NCBI RefSeq assembly: GCF_000511355.1
Contig: NC_023135.1
Location: 131,462 to 195,461 of the forward strand
Length of the DNA: 64,000 bases
Direction of reading: 5' to 3'
Source of the DNA: Leisingera methylohalidivorans DSM 14336
GTDB lineage: Bacteria; Pseudomonadota; Alphaproteobacteria; Rhodobacterales; Rhodobacteraceae
Below are positions 17,619-28,220 of the stretch, piece after piece. The notes below the pieces were generated by a model. The model made no database searches and was not told the origin of the DNA. It saw only the letters and a program-made list of their open reading frames with translations. How positions within the stretch are numbered: the stretch's first letter is position 1; each line of letters starts with the position of its first letter. The position numbers and the translations under genes are program-made.

Positions 17619-18515
17619 ATGCATCAAAGGCTGAGCGCGGAGCAGCTGGCAACAGGCTCGATCTTGATCGCGCTGGCGGTCATGGGGTTGAAGGCCGCCG
17701 CCTGGATGATGACCGGGTCGGTCGCGCTGCTGTCGGATGCACTGGAGTCGCTGGTGAACATCGGCGGCGCCGTAATGGCCTGGTTTGCCGTGCGCTACGC
17801 CCAGCGGCCGCCGGATGCGGGCCATCCCTATGGCCATCACAAGGCGGAGTATTTCTCTGCTGTGGCTGAAGGCACCATGATTGTCATCGCCGCTTTGGTG
17901 ATCGTGCATGAAGCCGTAAATGCTTTGGGCCGCCCGGCCGCAGCCGATTGGGGCGCAGCGGGAATGGTGGTCAATGCTGTGGCAATGGGCGTGAACCTAG
18001 CTTGGGCGCGGGTGCTGTTGCAGGCCGGACGCCGGCTGCATTCACCGGCGCTGTCTGCGGGCGGGCGGCATCTGATGAGCGATGTCTGGACTTCGGCAGG
18101 GGTACTGGGCGGCCTGGTGCTGGCGCTGGCCACCGGCTGGGCGGTGCTTGATCCGCTGCTGGCAATCCTGGTTGCGATCAATATCCTGCGCGAAGGCTGG
18201 CTGGTGATTGCGGCATCGGTGAACGGCTTGATGGACACAGCTGCCCCGGAAGGCGAGCGCGCCCGGATCGAGGAGATTATCCACACCACCGCCAATGGGG
18301 CGATGCAGGTGCATGGGCTGAAGACCCGCCGCGCCGGCCGGGCCCTGTTTGTCGAGTTCCACATGGTGGTCGACGGCGCCATGTCTGTCCGCGCCGCTCA
18401 CGACATCTGCGACCGGGTCGAGGCCGCGCTGACGGCCTCCATCCCCGACGCGCAGCCGGTGATTCACGTGGAGCCCGAGCATAAGCTGGAACCCGCCGGG
18501 ATCAGGCCGCGCTGA
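17619..18515 (+). CDS. Cation diffusion facilitator (metal efflux) transporter
   Basis: A 298-residue CDF protein that exchanges divalent metal for protons across the inner membrane. About six membrane helices are followed by a cytosolic C-terminal domain (about 210-298). Metal-site patterns are SDALESLVN in helix 2, HPYGHHKAEYFS before helix 3 and RHLMSDVWTSAGV in helix 5. The helix-5 motif has the usual D but its H lies three residues upstream as RHLMSD. This is the FieF/ZitB-like branch, probably zinc or iron, but specificity cannot be read with certainty. It is probably co-transcribed with the upstream TauE-like exporter gene. Confidence 0.9.
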   Translation: MHQRLSAEQLATGSILIALAVMGLKAAAWMMTGSVALLSDALESLVNIGGAVMAWFAVRYAQRPPDAGHPYGHHKAEYFSAVAEGTMIVIAALVIVHEAVNALGRPAAADWGAAGMVVNAVAMGVNLAWARVLLQAGRRLHSPALSAGGRHLMSDVWTSAGVLGGLVLALATGWAVLDPLLAILVAINILREGWLVIAASVNGLMDTAAPEGERARIEEIIHTTANGAMQVHGLKTRRAGRALFVEFHMVVDGAMSVRAAHDICDRVEAALTASIPDAQPVIHVEPEHKLEPAGIRPR

Positions 18516-18578
18516 AGCGATTGCATTTCCGCCCGGCCTCCCGTTTAACCGCCTTCAAACAGGCAAAGGAGCAGGCAA

Positions 18579-19940
18579 ATGGCGATGGAGTGGAACAGGC
18601 TGCTGAATCCGGGGCGGCTGTGCCGTCCGGACTACCCCGAGGCTCCGGGCCGCGAGGCCTATTTGCAGGACTATGACCGCATCCTGTTCTCCGAACCCTT
18701 CCGCCGTCTGGCGCAGAAGACCCAGGTGCATCCGCTGTACAGCCACGACCATGTGCATCACCGGATGATCCACAGCATGGAGACCTGCAGTGTCGGCCGG
18801 TCGCTCGGCACCGGTGTCGGCCATGCTCTGCTGCAGGAGGGCCGCATCTCTCCTGATCAGGTTTTGCGCATTGCAGGCCATGTGCAGGCTGCCTGCCTGC
18901 TGCATGATATCGGCAACCCGCCCTTCGGGCACTCAGGCGAGGACAGCATCGGCGGCTGGTTTGCAGCGCAATTTCAATCCGTAAACGGGTTGGCTGCCCG
19001 TATCCCGGCGGACCAGCAGGCCGAGTTCGCCCATTTCGAAGGCAACGCCCAAGGGCTGCGGATCGCCGGGCGGCTGGAAATGGCACGGCGCGAGGGCGGC
19101 ATGCGGCTTAGCTATGCAACACTGGGCGCCTTCCTGAAATACCCCTGCACCCGGCTGGTGCGTGATGCCGTCTGCGGTGACGGTCCGGCGCCCTATACAG
19201 GCCTCAAAAAATTCGGCGTCTTTGCCTCTGACACCGGACTGCTCGACGAAATCTGCGAGGCCACTGGCATGCTGCACGAAGGTGCAGGCTGGTACCGCCG
19301 GCATCCGCTTGCTTTCCTGGTCGAGGCGGCGGACGACATCTGTTACCGGATCATGGACATCGAAGATGCAGGCGCGGTCGGCGATCTGGACCGGTCCGAC
19401 GTGGCAGCGGTACTGGAGGACATCACCGGCAAACGCAACCGTGAGGAAGACGCGGCCATGCCGTTGAATGACCGGATCGCCCTGCTGCGCGCACTATCAA
19501 TCGGGGCTGCCAGCAGCGCCGCGGTGCAGGCGTTCATGGACAATTATGACGCTATCATGAGCGGCGAGTTCGACGGTGATCTGATCGGCGCCTCTGCCAA
19601 GGCAGACGCGTTCTCCGAACTGCAGCGTTTGTCGGTGGAGCGGATCTTTGCAGCGCGCCGCAAGACACAGCTGGAAGTGGCCGGCCGCCAGGTGCTGCAT
19701 CGCCTTCTCGACCACTTTCACGGGCTTTATGCCGATCTCGCTGGCTGTGATTGGGATCAGGAACGGCTGGCCAAGAAACACCCTCACTGGAAGCAGCTGA
19801 TCCGCGCCGTGGACCTGGATTTGCGCGGGGTGGAAGACCCGTACACGGCCATGCACTCGCTTGCAGACTTTGTCTCCGGCATGACTGATCGCTATGCGGT
19901 CAAGGTCCGGGACATGGTCACAGGCTCGCTTCAGGTCTGA
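18579..19940 (+). CDS. dGTP triphosphohydrolase-like HD protein
   Basis: HD-superfamily enzyme that hydrolyses dNTPs to deoxynucleoside and triphosphate. Visible features are YDRILFSEPFRRLAQKTQVHPL, SHDHVHHRMIHSMETCSVGRSLG with the first metal histidine, and CLLHDIGNPPFGHSGE with the HD pair H109/D110. The 453-residue length suits the family. The start ATG at 18579 has a clear AAGGAG. Its last ten bases overlap the convergent PAS-domain gene. dGTPases can counter DNA uptake or phage, but nothing in the context argues for defence, so a housekeeping dNTP role is the default. Confidence 0.9.
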   Translation: MAMEWNRLLNPGRLCRPDYPEAPGREAYLQDYDRILFSEPFRRLAQKTQVHPLYSHDHVHHRMIHSMETCSVGRSLGTGVGHALLQEGRISPDQVLRIAGHVQAACLLHDIGNPPFGHSGEDSIGGWFAAQFQSVNGLAARIPADQQAEFAHFEGNAQGLRIAGRLEMARREGGMRLSYATLGAFLKYPCTRLVRDAVCGDGPAPYTGLKKFGVFASDTGLLDEICEATGMLHEGAGWYRRHPLAFLVEAADDICYRIMDIEDAGAVGDLDRSDVAAVLEDITGKRNREEDAAMPLNDRIALLRALSIGAASSAAVQAFMDNYDAIMSGEFDGDLIGASAKADAFSELQRLSVERIFAARRKTQLEVAGRQVLHRLLDHFHGLYADLAGCDWDQERLAKKHPHWKQLIRAVDLDLRGVEDPYTAMHSLADFVSGMTDRYAVKVRDMVTGSLQV

Positions 19941-20614
19941 TCCGGTGCCCGTGCGCGCATGATCTTGTCGCGGGCTGAGCTGTCGCGGCCCGCCATCTGA
20001 TCCGTGATCCGGTTCGCCCAAGCGTTGTTCTCGTCGGCCAGCGCCTTGATCTCACGCGCCAGAAACGCAAATCCCTGTCCTGCCTTTCCGGCCCGGGCGG
20101 CCTCGATGCCCGCATTGATGGCCAGGATCGAAAGTTTCTGCACCGACCGCAGGATATTCTCTGCCAGCTTGAGGATTTCGGCATTGTCCGCTTCGGTCTT
20201 CTGCAAGGTGTTCTCGAGTTCTTTGCGAAGGTTGACTTCGGCCGAGGCATCCACGACCAGCCCCTCAAGGTATACCATTTCGCCATTGTCATCATAGACT
20301 GCATTGCCGCGCTCGCGCACCCAGGCGGCTGTTCCGTCCGGGCGGCTCAGCCGGTAGGCGACGTCCCAGTTCTCCCGCGCTTCGATGGCGGCGTCCACAT
20401 CGGCGAAGACGCGGTCGATGTCCTCGGCGTGTGTCAAGCCGACGTAGGATACCTTTGCATTTCCAAGGATGTCCGATTTGGGGCAGCCGCAAAGCTTTTC
20501 GATTTGCCCGGCCATGAATTTCATCGTGAAATTCTCGTCATTGGCACAGCGGTACACAAAGGCGCTGCCGGAACTGAAAATGCTGTTGAAAACCGTTAAA
20601 GCCTCTTTGTCCAT
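19931..20614 (-). CDS. Small soluble PAS protein with a chemoreceptor signalling tip
   Basis: A 227-residue protein with no membrane helix. Residues about 10-125 form a PAS domain: YRCANDENFTMKFMAGQIEKL at its start, then RLSRPDGTAAWVRERG and VYDDNGEMVYLEGLVVDAS. A short coiled region leads to SILAINAGIEAARAGKAGQGFAFLAREIKALADEN, which matches the hairpin tip of methyl-accepting chemotaxis proteins and keeps the N, E and R positions that contact CheA/CheW. HAMP, methylation helices and transmembrane parts are missing. I chose the ATG at 20614 with GAGAGG upstream. It overlaps the convergent dGTPase gene by ten bases. No chemotaxis genes are nearby, so the partner is unknown. Confidence 0.8.
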   Translation of the reverse strand: MDKEALTVFNSIFSSGSAFVYRCANDENFTMKFMAGQIEKLCGCPKSDILGNAKVSYVGLTHAEDIDRVFADVDAAIEARENWDVAYRLSRPDGTAAWVRERGNAVYDDNGEMVYLEGLVVDASAEVNLRKELENTLQKTEADNAEILKLAENILRSVQKLSILAINAGIEAARAGKAGQGFAFLAREIKALADENNAWANRITDQMAGRDSSARDKIMRARAPDQT

Positions 20615-20733
20615 TCTGACCTCTCCCCGGAAATGGCGCAAATTTTGTTAAACAGCCGAAAGCTGCCTTTGCGGAAGAATTGCGCTGGAGGGGTTAAGGA
20701 AGTGTTTACTGGAAAAATTATTTCCTAAAATGA

Positions 20734-20760
20734 AAAACCCCGGCGCAGGGCCGGGGTTTT
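20734..20760 (-). terminator. Bidirectional-type terminator after pckA
   Basis: AAAACCCCGGC-GCAGG-GCCGGGGTTTT, an 11-base-pair perfect stem with A/T flanks on both sides. It lies about 30 bases past the pckA stop codon and separates it from the PAS-domain gene on the same strand. Confidence 0.85.
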
Positions 20761-20788
20761 CAGGAGACGGAGGGATCCTAAAAGGCGA

Positions 20789-22387
<1,599 letters not shown>

Positions 22388-22730
22388 GCGTTTTTTCTCC
22401 TGTGGCGGCGCGGGCGGCACGCAGGCTGCGCGGCTGCGCCAGTGGGGCAATAGAAAACGGCATCGCTGCCGGTGGCGGGGTCTTAACACGTCGTTTTGGG
22501 CAGTGAACAGGCCGGTCCTCCCCAGTTAGCGCCACCAAGGCAACGTTTAGCGCAACCATCAGTTTAGGCCGGTGCCGGTGCCCGCTTGTTCAGCAGACGC
22601 TAAGGTATTTTTGCCCTAATGGAGACCAAAGATCGCCCTGATTCTTCAAATGGGATTGATTCGGGGCACCATAACGGCGATGAAAGTGGTAAAAAACAAA
22701 ACATAACAGAGCAGATTAGGGGCAATTCCG
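22388..22730. promoter_or_regulatory. Divergent control region between pckA and chvI
   Basis: 343 bases with no gene. It must hold the promoters of both pckA (leftward) and chvI (rightward). The chvI-proximal 60 bases are A-rich (GTAAAAAACAAAACATAAC), unlike the GC-rich remainder. I cannot identify a specific operator by eye. It is the natural place to look for ChvI binding sites. Confidence 0.5.
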
Positions 22731-23435
22731 ATGTCAAAGATTGCATTGGTAGATGATGACAGGAACATCCTGACTTCCGTTTCCATGACGCTTGAGGCCG
22801 AAGGCTTTGAGGTGGAAACCTATAACGACGGCCAGGCGGCGCTGGACGCATTCAATAAGAAGCTGCCGGACATGGCCGTGCTGGATATCAAAATGCCGCG
22901 CATGGACGGCATGGACCTGTTGCAGCGGCTGCGCCAGAAATCTCAGATGCCGGTGATCTTCCTCACCTCCAAGGACGATGAGATCGACGAGGTTCTGGGA
23001 CTGCGCATGGGCGCGGATGATTATGTGAAAAAGCCGTTTTCCCAGCGGCTGCTGGTTGAACGGATCCGGGCGCTTTTGCGCCGTCAGGAGGCGCTTGGCA
23101 ATGATCAGGCAGGCACGGCCAGTCCGGAAGCCAAGGTCATGGAGCGCGGCAACCTCCGCATGGACCCGCTGCGCCACGCGGTCACTTGGAAGGGCAGGGA
23201 CGTGTCCCTGACGGTCACCGAATTCCTGCTTCTGCAAGCGCTGGCCCAGCGGCCGGGTTTTGTAAAAAGCCGCGACCAGCTGATGGATGTGGCCTATGAT
23301 GATCAGGTCTATGTCGATGACCGCACCATCGACAGCCACATCAAGCGCCTGCGCAAGAAAATGCGCAGCGCGGATTCGGATTTTGCGGCAATCGAAACCC
23401 TTTATGGAATCGGTTACCGTTATAACGAAGAATAA
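22731..23435 (+). CDS. chvI: OmpR-family response regulator ChvI
   Basis: Partner of the ChvG sensor kinase in an envelope/acid-responsive system conserved in alphaproteobacteria. The 234-residue protein has a receiver domain with the acidic pocket VDDD (7-10), the phospho-acceptor D52 in [11 protein letters not shown] and the conserved K in KKPFS. It is followed by a winged-helix DNA-binding domain (about 135-232) with RSRDQ-like and [16 protein letters not shown] blocks. It lies 52 bases before the kinase gene. The name rests on close resemblance to ChvI/ActR and on gene order (pckA, chvI, chvG, hprK). Confidence 0.93.
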   Translation: MSKIALVDDDRNILTSVSMTLEAEGFEVETYNDGQAALDAFNKKLPDMAVLDIKMPRMDGMDLLQRLRQKSQMPVIFLTSKDDEIDEVLGLRMGADDYVKKPFSQRLLVERIRALLRRQEALGNDQAGTASPEAKVMERGNLRMDPLRHAVTWKGRDVSLTVTEFLLLQALAQRPGFVKSRDQLMDVAYDDQVYVDDRTIDSHIKRLRKKMRSADSDFAAIETLYGIGYRYNEE

Positions 23436-23487
23436 GCGGCACGTTTAAGCGGGGCAGTTTGCCCCCGGGCCGAAGGAGTGGGCGCGC

Positions 23488-25203
23488 ATGCGCGATACCA
23501 GCATTACGCAACGCCAGCTGGACGGCGATGTTGTTCTAGGGGAAGACTGGGTTACCCCCGAGCAATCCGTCACGCGGGAGATGCAGGTCAAGCGCGCGCG
23601 CCGGGGGCTTTTATCGCTCAAGGGTTCGCCTCTGACCCGGAAGATCATCACATTCAACCTGATCGCCTTGATCATCTTGGTCACCGGGATCCTGTATCTG
23701 AATTCCTCGCGTCAAAGCCTGGTGCAGCAGAGGGCGGGCACATTGGTGTCCGAGGCGATGCTGGCAGCGGATGTATTCGAGGCCGAAATGCCGGCCGCAG
23801 GCGCGGTCAGCTTTGCCGCAGGTGATGGCATCCAGGTGGAGGACACCCTGGCGCGGCTCAGCCTGCGCGGCGGCGTCGAGGCCTTTGTGTTCGACACCAC
23901 CGGTAATCTGATTTCCAGCATCAAAGGTGTCGACCGCAGCGATGCCCTGAACGTGTTGAATGACAGCGGCCGAAGCCGCACGCTGATCAGCGATGCGCTT
24001 TCGGCCTTGTGGGGTATCGCGGATGGCGGCGATGCGGCTGCTGTCAACTCCGCCGCGTTAGGGCCGGCCTTAGAGGAACGGCTGGGCGGTTTGGTCGACC
24101 GGGCGATGAACGGCGGCACCGGCATTGAAACTGTGGCCGACACCACCGGCAGCCGGGTGATCTCCGCGGCAACACCGATCATGCACAATGACAGAGCAGT
24201 CGGCGTCATTGCGCTGACCTCCCCCACTGGCGAAGTGGACGCTCTGGTGCGCGGCGAGCAGGAGCGGGTGCTGCAGATGTTTGTCGTCGCCCTGCTGGTC
24301 TCGGTCGGGCTAAGCTTGGTGCTGGCCTCGACCATTGCCAACCCGCTAGCCGATCTCGCAGAGGCAGCCGAGCTTGGCCGCGAACGCGGCAGCCGCCAGT
24401 CCAATCCGGGCCGGATCCGGATTCCCGATCTGACTGCCCGGCCGGACGAAATCGGACGGCTGAGCCGGGCTCTGCGCGGAATGGTCAAGGCGCTGTACTC
24501 CCGGATCGACAGCAACGAACAGTTTGCGGCCGACGTGGCGCATGAAATCAAGAACCCCCTGGCCAGCCTGCAATCGGCCGTCGGCACGCTGCGCATGGTC
24601 CACCGTGATGATCAGCGCGAAAAGCTGATGGATGTGATCGAACACGATGTCCGCCGCCTGGACCGGCTGGTCAGCGATATTTCCAACGCCTCGCGGCTGG
24701 ATGCCGAGCTGGTCAAGGAAGAGGAAGAGGATTTTGATCTTCTGGCCATGCTGGGCAACCTCAACCAATACTTGGGGGAAGATGCACGTGCCAAGGGGAT
24801 CGACTATATCACGGACTTGCCCGCCCAGCCCATTCAGCTGCAAGGCCTTGAAGCACGATTGGCACAGGTTTTTGTCAATCTGATCACCAATGCGATCTCG
24901 TTCTGCGAGGAGGGCGACGCCATCCGCGTTTGGGCGCGGCGCCGTGCCAACCGGGTGCTGATTGTGGTCGAGGATACTGGCCCTGGCATCCCGGAGCAGG
25001 CGTTGTCGAAGATCTTTAAACGCTTCTACTCGGAGCGCCCGGTGGAGCATTTCGGTAACAATTCAGGACTCGGTCTGGCAATCTCGAAACAGATCGTCGA
25101 GGCGCACGGCGGCGTGGTTTGGGCCGAAAATATACGCCCGACCGAGGCCGATGTGACATCGGAACCGCTGGGGGCGCGGTTCGTGGTTGGTCTGCCGGTG
25201 TAA
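23488..25203 (+). CDS. chvG: Sensor histidine kinase ChvG
   Basis: A 571-residue inner-membrane histidine kinase. In order: a cytosolic basic N-terminus of about 50 residues; a first membrane helix (52-71, TFNLIALIILVTGILYLNSS); a periplasmic sensor region of about 190 residues; a second helix near 262-285; a HAMP linker; a dimerisation/phosphoacceptor domain with H352 in VAHEIKNPLASL; and an ATP-binding domain with N, DTGPGI and GLGLAISKQIVEAHGG boxes. The ATG at 23488 has AAGGAG upstream. The long cytosolic extension before helix 1 is typical of ChvG. It is the cognate partner of the upstream ChvI, and the hprK gene begins three bases after its stop. Confidence 0.94.
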   Translation: MRDTSITQRQLDGDVVLGEDWVTPEQSVTREMQVKRARRGLLSLKGSPLTRKIITFNLIALIILVTGILYLNSSRQSLVQQRAGTLVSEAMLAADVFEAEMPAAGAVSFAAGDGIQVEDTLARLSLRGGVEAFVFDTTGNLISSIKGVDRSDALNVLNDSGRSRTLISDALSALWGIADGGDAAAVNSAALGPALEERLGGLVDRAMNGGTGIETVADTTGSRVISAATPIMHNDRAVGVIALTSPTGEVDALVRGEQERVLQMFVVALLVSVGLSLVLASTIANPLADLAEAAELGRERGSRQSNPGRIRIPDLTARPDEIGRLSRALRGMVKALYSRIDSNEQFAADVAHEIKNPLASLQSAVGTLRMVHRDDQREKLMDVIEHDVRRLDRLVSDISNASRLDAELVKEEEEDFDLLAMLGNLNQYLGEDARAKGIDYITDLPAQPIQLQGLEARLAQVFVNLITNAISFCEEGDAIRVWARRRANRVLIVVEDTGPGIPEQALSKIFKRFYSERPVEHFGNNSGLGLAISKQIVEAHGGVVWAENIRPTEADVTSEPLGARFVVGLPV

Positions 25204-25205
25204 CC

Positions 25206-25643
25206 ATGTCTGACACAGAAAGCCTTATCCTGCATGCCTCCTGCGTCGCGCTCGAGGGGCGGGGGCTTTTGATCACCGGCACCTCCGGGCAGGGAAAATC
25301 CGCGCTGGCACTGCAGCTGATGGCCTTTGGCGCCCAGCTGGTTGCCGATGACCGGGTGTTACTGCAGCTTTTGGACGGGCAGGTTGTCGCCAGCGTCCCA
25401 GAGCCGATCCGCGGACTGATCGAGGCGCGGTACATGGGCCTGCTGCGCGCGCAGATCCGCAGCCCTGTGCCGGTGGCGGTACTGGTGGACCTGGATGAGG
25501 CCGAAACAGAACGCCTGCCGATGCGGCACAACACGTTTCTGCTGGGGCAGGAGGTGCTTCGGCTCAAGCGCGTGGAGGGTGCGCATTTCGCTCCGGCCCT
25601 GATGCAGTATCTCAGATGCGGGGCTTTGGACCCCGATGCTTGA
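25206..25643 (+). CDS. hprK: HPr kinase/phosphorylase, short alphaproteobacterial form
   Basis: Phosphorylates HPr on a serine and links carbon status to regulation. Only the C-terminal catalytic domain is present (145 residues against about 310 in Firmicutes), as is normal in alphaproteobacteria. Walker A is GTSGQGKS (25-32), VADDR follows with D48/D49, and the [14 protein letters not shown] block is the HprK signature. The ATG at 25206 follows the chvG stop by two bases, and the end overlaps rapZ by eight bases, so chvI-chvG-hprK-rapZ is almost certainly one transcript. The predicted target, HPr with S46, is encoded three genes on. Confidence 0.92.
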   Translation: MSDTESLILHASCVALEGRGLLITGTSGQGKSALALQLMAFGAQLVADDRVLLQLLDGQVVASVPEPIRGLIEARYMGLLRAQIRSPVPVAVLVDLDEAETERLPMRHNTFLLGQEVLRLKRVEGAHFAPALMQYLRCGALDPDA

Positions 25644-26514
25644 AGCGGAACAAAAGGCGGTCCCGGCAGTGCTGGTCACTGGACCCTCCGGGGCGGGCCG
25701 GACCACGGCGATCAACGTGCTTGAAGACCTTGGTTTTGAAGCGATCGACAACCTGCCGCTCCGGCTGCTGCCCGGACTGATCGATGCTGCTGCGGCACCG
25801 CGACCGATGGCGCTGGGGCTGGACAGCCGCAACCGGGATTTCTCGCCACGGGCGCTGCTGGATGTGATCGACATGCTGTCAGGCCGCCGCGAGGTGGAGC
25901 TGACCGTGCTGTACCTCGATTCGAAGCCCGATGTGCTGCTGCGCCGCTATTCGGAGACCCGCCGCCGCCACCCGCTGGCGCCTGCGGAATCGCCGGGCGA
26001 GGGCGTGCGCCGCGAGCTTGACCTGATGGCGCCGATCCGGGACCGGGCGGATATCCTTCTGGACACCTCGGACATGAATGTCCACCAGCTGAAGGCGGAG
26101 ATTGAACGCTGGTTCGCGCCCGAAGGCCGGGCGCTCGCACTTTCGGTGCAAAGTTTCTCATACAAACGCGGCATGCCGCATGGTATCGACATGGTGTTCG
26201 ACTGCCGCTTTCTGGCCAACCCCTATTGGCGGCCAGAATTGCGCCGGCACAACGGGACGGAGGCGGCGGTACAGGACTATGTTAAGTCAGACAGCCGGTT
26301 CACCCCATTTTTTACCCGGGTGCTGGACCTCACCCGCCTGCTGCTGCCTGCCTACCGGGAGGAAGGCAAATCGCATTTTTCGATAGCCTTCGGCTGCACC
26401 GGCGGACAGCATAGATCGGTGGCGATGGCGGAAACCCTGGCCAAGGCCCTTGCAGAAGACGGTCTGCAAGTGTCAATTAGACACCGCGAGCTGCAAGGCC
26501 AGCGAAAGAAGTGA
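25636..26514 (+). CDS. rapZ: RapZ-type nucleotide-binding protein (RNase adapter)
   Basis: A 292-residue protein of the RapZ/YvcJ family. In E. coli RapZ binds the sRNA GlmZ and delivers it to RNase E; in alphaproteobacteria the role is less clear. Walker A is GPSGAGRT (16-23), LDSRNRDF is a conserved block, and the C-terminal domain has [22 protein letters not shown] and [17 protein letters not shown]. It overlaps hprK by eight bases and is followed by EIIA and HPr genes, the usual rapZ-PTS linkage. A glmZ-like sRNA cannot be seen in this window. Confidence 0.93.
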   Translation: MLEAEQKAVPAVLVTGPSGAGRTTAINVLEDLGFEAIDNLPLRLLPGLIDAAAAPRPMALGLDSRNRDFSPRALLDVIDMLSGRREVELTVLYLDSKPDVLLRRYSETRRRHPLAPAESPGEGVRRELDLMAPIRDRADILLDTSDMNVHQLKAEIERWFAPEGRALALSVQSFSYKRGMPHGIDMVFDCRFLANPYWRPELRRHNGTEAAVQDYVKSDSRFTPFFTRVLDLTRLLLPAYREEGKSHFSIAFGCTGGQHRSVAMAETLAKALAEDGLQVSIRHRELQGQRKK

Positions 26515-26523
26515 GAGGCCGGG

Positions 26524-26931
26524 TTGATCGGGATTGTGATCGTAGCGCATGGCGGGCTGGCAAGGGAGTATCTTGCCGCTGTGGAACACGTTGTGGGTCC
26601 TCAGCCGTGCCTGATGGCCATTGCCATCGGCCCGGAGGATAACCGGGACAACAAGCAGGATGAGATTTGCACGGCTGCCAATGAGGTGGACAGCGGTGGC
26701 GGCGTTGTCGTGGTCACCGACCTGTTCGGCGGCTCTCCGTCTAACCTCAGTCTCAAGGCCTGCGCCCCGGCGGATCGCCGTATTCTGTACGGTGCCAATT
26801 TGCCAATGCTGATCAAACTGGCAAAATCCCGCCACCTGCCAGTGGCCGATGCGGTCCGGCAGGCAATGGAGGCCGGGCGTAAGTACATAAACGCGCAAAA
26901 CGTAAACCCTGACGGGGAGCAGGCACAATAA
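26524..26931 (+). CDS. PTS EIIA component, mannose (EIIA-Man) family
   Basis: A 135-residue EIIA-Man fold protein. The phosphorylated histidine is H9 in IVIVAHGGLAREYL, and VTDLFGGSPSN is the second conserved block. The start is a TTG with a GAGAGG site upstream; no ATG fits the N-terminal strand. No EIIB, EIIC or EIID is present, so this is a phosphorelay output used for regulation rather than sugar import. It ends one base before the HPr gene. Symbols such as manX or ptsM are in use, so I give none. Confidence 0.9.
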   Translation: MIGIVIVAHGGLAREYLAAVEHVVGPQPCLMAIAIGPEDNRDNKQDEICTAANEVDSGGGVVVVTDLFGGSPSNLSLKACAPADRRILYGANLPMLIKLAKSRHLPVADAVRQAMEAGRKYINAQNVNPDGEQAQ

Positions 26932-27201
26932 ATGGCATTGAAGACGCTGAAAATTATCAATGAAAAGGGGCTGCACGCCCGCGCCTCTGCCAAACTGGTC
27001 GAGGTGGTCGAAGCGTTTGACGCCACGGCAGAGGTGCTGAGGGACGGACTGTCCGCCTCGGGCGACAGTATTATGGGCCTTTTGATGTTGGCAGCCTCGA
27101 AAGGAACGACTATTGACGTCGAGACTTCGGGGCCCGATGCTGATGCGCTGGCGCATGCGCTGGAGGCCCTTGTGGCCGGCAAGTTCGGCGAGGGCTACTA
27201 G
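26932..27201 (+). CDS. ptsH: Phosphocarrier protein HPr
   Basis: An 89-residue HPr with the phosphorylated H15 in GLHARAS and the regulatory S46 in SGDSIMGLLML, so both phosphorylation sites are kept. It accepts phosphate from enzyme I at H15 and passes it to EIIA; S46 is the expected HPr kinase target. It follows the EIIA gene without a gap and closes the chvI-to-ptsH run. Enzyme I is not in the window. As an alphaproteobacterial nitrogen/carbon regulatory HPr it may also be called npr. Confidence 0.95.
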   Translation: MALKTLKIINEKGLHARASAKLVEVVEAFDATAEVLRDGLSASGDSIMGLLMLAASKGTTIDVETSGPDADALAHALEALVAGKFGEGY

Positions 27202-27234
27202 CTCGGCGCCGGCGACGGAACGGGAAAAGGCACA

Positions 27235-28128
27235 TTGGCGGATACCGCACACGACAGGAATACCGGCGCCGCGCCGGAAGCCGCTGATCAAACGGGCGAG
27301 GTCTATGACCGCCGCACGCTGACCTATGCCAATTCCTTTGACGACCGCTGGACGTCTCTGGCGATAAAGTCAATCGAATGGTGCACCGGAAAACTGACCA
27401 TCCTGCGCATGGTCAGCAAGTTCGAGAAGCAGAACGCGGAATACCGCGGCCAGAAATTCTGGCGGGGTGCGCTCAACATAATGGGCATCGATCTGCAGAC
27501 GCCGGAAGAGCAGATCAATAATATCCCCGAAGACGGGCCTGTGGTGATTGTCGCCAACCATCCGCATGGGATGGTCGACGGTATGATTTTTGCGGATCTG
27601 ATTGGCCGCCGCCGCTTGGACTACCGTATTCTGACCCGCTCGGTGCTGACCGGCCTGGACGAGGCGGCAACCTCCTTCATGATTCCGGTGCCCTTCCCGC
27701 ATGACCCCGAAGCCCAACGCAAGATGGTCGACATGCGGGCCAAGACGATGACCTTTCTCAAGCAGGGCGGCGCGGTGGCGCTGTTCCCGTCCGGCGTGGT
27801 TATGTCCTCCGACAGCTGGTTCGGCCCGGCGGTCGAGCGTGAATGGAATGTCTTCACTGCGCAGCTGATCCGCCGCTCTGGGGCCCGTGTGGTGCCGATA
27901 TACTTCCCCGGCCACAATTCACGCTGGTACCAGATTGCCTGCCGGATCTCCCCGATCCTGCGTCAGGGGCTGCTTCTGCATGAGATTGTCCGCTCCTGCA
28001 ACAAGCCGCAGGCGCCGGTTGTGGGCAAGCCGCTGACGGACGCGCAGATGGAGCAACTGCAAAGCGATCCGCGGGGCTTTATGGCCTGGCTGCGCGAACA
28101 CACACTCAACCTGGGCAAACAGGACTGA
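27235..28128 (+). CDS. Lysophospholipid acyltransferase (PlsC-like)
   Basis: A 297-residue predicted membrane-associated acyltransferase. The acceptor block is VANHPHGMVDGM, with H109 and D115 spaced as in the NHP-x-G-x-x-D subgroup (as in OlsA-like and hemolysin-like members) rather than the strict HX4D of PlsC. A later VALFPSGVV block matches the FPEG-type motif, with S in place of E. The start is TTG with AAAAGG upstream. It may make phospholipids or ornithine lipids. It follows ptsH by 33 bases in the same direction and could be transcribed with it. Confidence 0.83.
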   Translation: MADTAHDRNTGAAPEAADQTGEVYDRRTLTYANSFDDRWTSLAIKSIEWCTGKLTILRMVSKFEKQNAEYRGQKFWRGALNIMGIDLQTPEEQINNIPEDGPVVIVANHPHGMVDGMIFADLIGRRRLDYRILTRSVLTGLDEAATSFMIPVPFPHDPEAQRKMVDMRAKTMTFLKQGGAVALFPSGVVMSSDSWFGPAVEREWNVFTAQLIRRSGARVVPIYFPGHNSRWYQIACRISPILRQGLLLHEIVRSCNKPQAPVVGKPLTDAQMEQLQSDPRGFMAWLREHTLNLGKQD

Positions 28129-28187
28129 CCGTCCTGCTTCTGTCTCGGGCGAAGAATATCCCGGGGGAGAACTGGCCGTGCGGTCAA

Positions 28188-28208
28188 GAAGGGGGGATGG
28201 CCCCCTCC
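28188..28208 (-). terminator. Hairpin between convergent genes
   Basis: An AAGGGGGG-AT-GGCCCCCTC-type inverted repeat lies between the converging acyltransferase and dehydrogenase genes, 13 bases past the dehydrogenase stop. On the reverse strand TTCTT follows. A weak but plausible terminator. Confidence 0.45.
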
Positions 28209-28220
28209 TGCCGGTTCAGG

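Noticed and set aside
18579..19940. dGTPase read as part of a phage-defence unit
   Set aside because: No partner gene, toxin, nuclease or mobile-element signs are nearby; the neighbours are metabolic and transport genes.
20734..20760. Repeat-like element with long A/T ends that could be a mobile-element terminal repeat
   Set aside because: The geometry (11-base-pair GC stem, five-base loop, A and T tails right after pckA) is that of an ordinary bidirectional terminator.
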